Part shown: positions 62,260 through 64,000 of the stretch, piece by piece | Position numbering within the stretch: the stretch's first letter is position 1 | How the letters are laid out: each line of letters begins with the position of its first letter | Assembly (NCBI GenBank): GCA_963766605.1 | Contig: CAVYAT010000007.1 | Coordinates: forward strand, 1,116,001 to 1,180,000 | From: AC-49 sp963766605 | GTDB taxonomy: Bacteria > Actinomycetota > Thermoleophilia > Solirubrobacterales > Solirubrobacteraceae | DNA: 64,000 bases | Direction of reading: 5' to 3' | Made by a program: the position numbers and the translations under genes | Notes under the pieces: model-generated | The model's input: only the letters and a program-made list of their open reading frames with translations | Databases searched by the model: none | What the model was told of the DNA's origin: nothing

Positions 62260-63017
62260 GCGAGTGGACGCTCGCCGGCAGCGTCGCGCTGATCACCGGC
62301 GCGGGACGCGGTCTGGGCCGCGGATGCGCGCTCGCGCTGGCCAAGGCCGGGGCGACGGTCGTCTGCGCGTCCCGCACGGGTACCGAGGTCGAGGCGGTGG
62401 CCGAGGAGGTCGCGGCGGCCGGCGGGACCGCGTTCGCACGGGTGACCGACGTCACCGACGAGGCCGCGGTGGAAGAGCTCGTCGCTGCGGCCGCCGCACT
62501 GGGCGACCTGCACGTGCTCGTCACGGCCGCCGGCACCAACCGGCCGGGACCGTCACGCGACTACCCACTGGAGGACTGGGACGCGATCTTCGCCGTCAAC
62601 GTCCGGGCGACCTTCGCGGCCTGCCGCGCATTCGGCGCCACGCTCCTCGATCGGGGGGCGGCCGGCAGCATCGTCACCTTTTCGTCGCAGATGGGCACGG
62701 TCGGCTACCCCGGCCGTGCCGCCTACTGCGCCTCCAAGCACGCGGTCGAAGGGTTGACGAAGGCGCTGGCAGTGGAGTGGGCGCCCCAGGGCATCCGGGT
62801 CAACGCGGTGGCGCCGACGTTTGTGCTGACGCCGCTGACCGAGGAGTACCTGACCGACGAAGCGTTCCGCGCCGAAGTGCTCGAACGCAGGTTGCCGACC
62901 GGACGGCTGGCGACGGTCGACGAGGTGGCGGGCGCCGTCCTGTACCTGGCGAGCGAGACCGCCGGCAGCGTGACCGGCCACGTCCTGCGGGTCGACGGCG
63001 GCTGGACCGCATGGTGA
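62256..63017 (+). CDS. SDR-family oxidoreductase
   Basis: A 253-residue classical short-chain dehydrogenase. TGAGRGLG is the cofactor motif, and NVRATFAACRAFG, SSQMGT (Ser) and YCASK (Tyr-x3-Lys) form the active site. The end GHVLRVDGGWTAW is typical. GTG overlaps the HisD-like stop (GTGA). Intact frame. Paired with a HisD-like enzyme it suggests a secondary alcohol oxidation next to a primary one. Substrate unknown. Confidence 0.9.
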   Translation: MSEWTLAGSVALITGAGRGLGRGCALALAKAGATVVCASRTGTEVEAVAEEVAAAGGTAFARVTDVTDEAAVEELVAAAAALGDLHVLVTAAGTNRPGPSRDYPLEDWDAIFAVNVRATFAACRAFGATLLDRGAAGSIVTFSSQMGTVGYPGRAAYCASKHAVEGLTKALAVEWAPQGIRVNAVAPTFVLTPLTEEYLTDEAFRAEVLERRLPTGRLATVDEVAGAVLYLASETAGSVTGHVLRVDGGWTAW

Positions 63018-63044
63018 CAAACGACAAGGCGAGGAGGACCAGGC

Positions 63045-64000
63045 ATGGCTGACGCGATGCTGGTGGGCAGTGCAAACGTCGATGACGCCGAGGAGCTGTT
63101 CCGGCTGATCGGCGAGACGAGCCCGCAGACGTTTGCGCGGATCCCCGACGGGGAGCGCGGCCGGCGGCGCAACTGGCTGGCGGCCCAGGGGCCGTTCCTG
63201 GCCAGCAACGACACGCTCGAGGCCGTCGACACCGGCCCGAACCGCTACGGCTCGCGCGGCCAGGTCGGCAAGCGATTCCAGCCGAAGGACGGCGTGCGGT
63301 TGGAGGATGTCGAGCTCGATCTGCCCTATGCCGAGGACGCGGCGGACTCGTTTGCGACGTTCCGCGAGCTGCAGCATGACGGCCTGCTCCCGGAGGGACT
63401 GCGCATGCAGGTCTGCATGCCTACCGCCATGGCGACGTGCCTGGCGTTGATCGCCCCTGACGTCCAGCGCGACATGTTGGCCGTCGTCGAGCGCGCGCTC
63501 GGCAGACAGGTCGACGGCATCCTCGCTGCGTTGCCGCACGACCGGGTGGCGATCCAGTGGGACGTGGCGGCGGAGTTCATGCACATGGAGCTGGCCGGCG
63601 GGTCGACCTTCTCGCAGGACGAGATCGTGGCGGCACTCGCGCGGCTCGCCGCGTTGGTGCCCGAAGACGTCGAGTGCGGCTTTCACCTCTGCTACGGGGA
63701 CGCGCCGCCGGAGCCGGGCAGCAAGGGCAAGCACTTCGTCGAGCCCGCGGACGCGGGGCGCCTCGTGGCGATCGCCAACTCGGTGGCCGCGGCTGCCCCT
63801 CGCCGCGTCGACTGGATCCACATGCCGGTGCCGATCGGCCGCGACGACGACGCCTACTTCGCTCCTCTCGCGGACCTGCGTCTCGCGCCGGGAACCCGGC
63901 TGTATCTCGGGCTTGTGCACGAGGAGGATGGGATCGAGGGCGCGCAGCGGCGAGCCGCCACCGCGGCGAAGTTCGTCACCGGCTTCGGCGTGGCCACGGA
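63045..64000 (+). CDS. MetE/UROD-like protein, subfamily II (3' end outside window)
   Basis: The first 318 residues of a protein closely resembling the 32934 gene product. MLVGSANVDDAEELFR and RIPDGERGRRRNWL open it. GFHLCYGDAP is the HxC motif, WIHMPVPIGRDDDAYFAPLAD the next block, and GFGVATE leads to the expected final Cys beyond the window. GAGGAGG sits before the ATG. The frame is intact. It follows the SDR gene by 27 bases. Confidence 0.82.
   Translation, partial: MADAMLVGSANVDDAEELFRLIGETSPQTFARIPDGERGRRRNWLAAQGPFLASNDTLEAVDTGPNRYGSRGQVGKRFQPKDGVRLEDVELDLPYAEDAADSFATFRELQHDGLLPEGLRMQVCMPTAMATCLALIAPDVQRDMLAVVERALGRQVDGILAALPHDRVAIQWDVAAEFMHMELAGGSTFSQDEIVAALARLAALVPEDVECGFHLCYGDAPPEPGSKGKHFVEPADAGRLVAIANSVAAAAPRRVDWIHMPVPIGRDDDAYFAPLADLRLAPGTRLYLGLVHEEDGIEGAQRRAATAAKFVTGFGVAT

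Noticed and set aside
1..64000. CRISPR arrays, rRNA genes, insertion sequences, replication origin
   Set aside because: No repeat-spacer pattern, rRNA segment, transposase motif or DnaA-box cluster was seen.

Overview
The window looks like chromosome of a high-GC actinobacterium, most likely Thermoleophilia/Solirubrobacterales (inferred from gene content; no marker search was possible). Supporting points are the uniformly GC-rich codon use, a SigB/SigF-type sigma factor, an F420 biosynthesis operon with an F420-dependent oxidoreductase, many GTG and TTG starts, start/stop codons that overlap by 1-4 bases in most operons, and several genes whose start codon lies 6-7 bases after a -10 box (leaderless mRNA).

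Region 1 (1 to about 32.6 kb) is ordinary chromosome with every frame intact. It holds: MBL hydrolase, clpS and a sigma factor; a four-gene minus-strand operon (secreted FG-GAP-like protein, CorA transporter, crotonyl-CoA carboxylase/reductase, small ABM-like protein); a DEDDh exonuclease/GIY-YIG (UvrC/Cho-like) fusion facing ygfZ; a DtxR/MntR-type regulator with an Nramp transporter; a solute-binding lipoprotein; greA; a HATPase protein; the F420 operon npdG-cofD-cofC-cofE; a large membrane protein, amidase and inositol-monophosphatase set; an ECF sigma/zinc anti-sigma pair with DUF6325 and SHOCT genes; tRNA-Leu(CAA), tRNA-Leu(TAG) and tRNA-Trp(CCA); patatin; a secreted haem peroxidase; a STAND ATPase with a C-terminal HTH; an ADP-forming acyl-CoA synthetase with a CDP-alcohol phosphatidyltransferase; then tRNA-Gly(TCC) and tRNA-Pro(GGG).

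Region 2 (32.6-32.9 kb) is a scar: 21 bases of the tRNA-Pro 3' half recur 190 bases downstream, followed by gene-free sequence. This is what site-specific integration at a tRNA gene leaves behind.

Region 3 (32.9 kb to the end) is a large catabolic island. It carries four class-A flavin monooxygenases, a BBE-type flavoprotein oxidase, a VOC extradiol dioxygenase, two FAH-family enzymes, three ACMSD-type amidohydrolases, a cyclase/formamidase-type hydrolase, a cupin, a histidinol-dehydrogenase-like enzyme with an SDR, a 2-hydroxyacid dehydrogenase, an M24 peptidase-fold protein, an MBL hydrolase, a complete ribose-type (CUT2) ABC importer, two TetR regulators, and five MetE/UROD-like proteins in two subfamilies. 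A reasonable reading (inference) is import of a plant- or lignin-derived, probably methylated, aromatic glycoside or similar compound, demethylation or alkyl transfer by the MetE-like enzymes, hydroxylation, ring cleavage and hydrolysis. Shared inverted repeats in two promoters and palindromes just after -10 boxes suggest common control.

The most striking feature is that about 28 frame breaks and one in-frame TAG lie between 36.4 and 61.8 kb, while nothing is broken in the first 35 kb. Each break leaves family motifs intact on both sides and can be repaired by removing one or two bases. Either the island was sequenced poorly or it is a very recently decayed locus.
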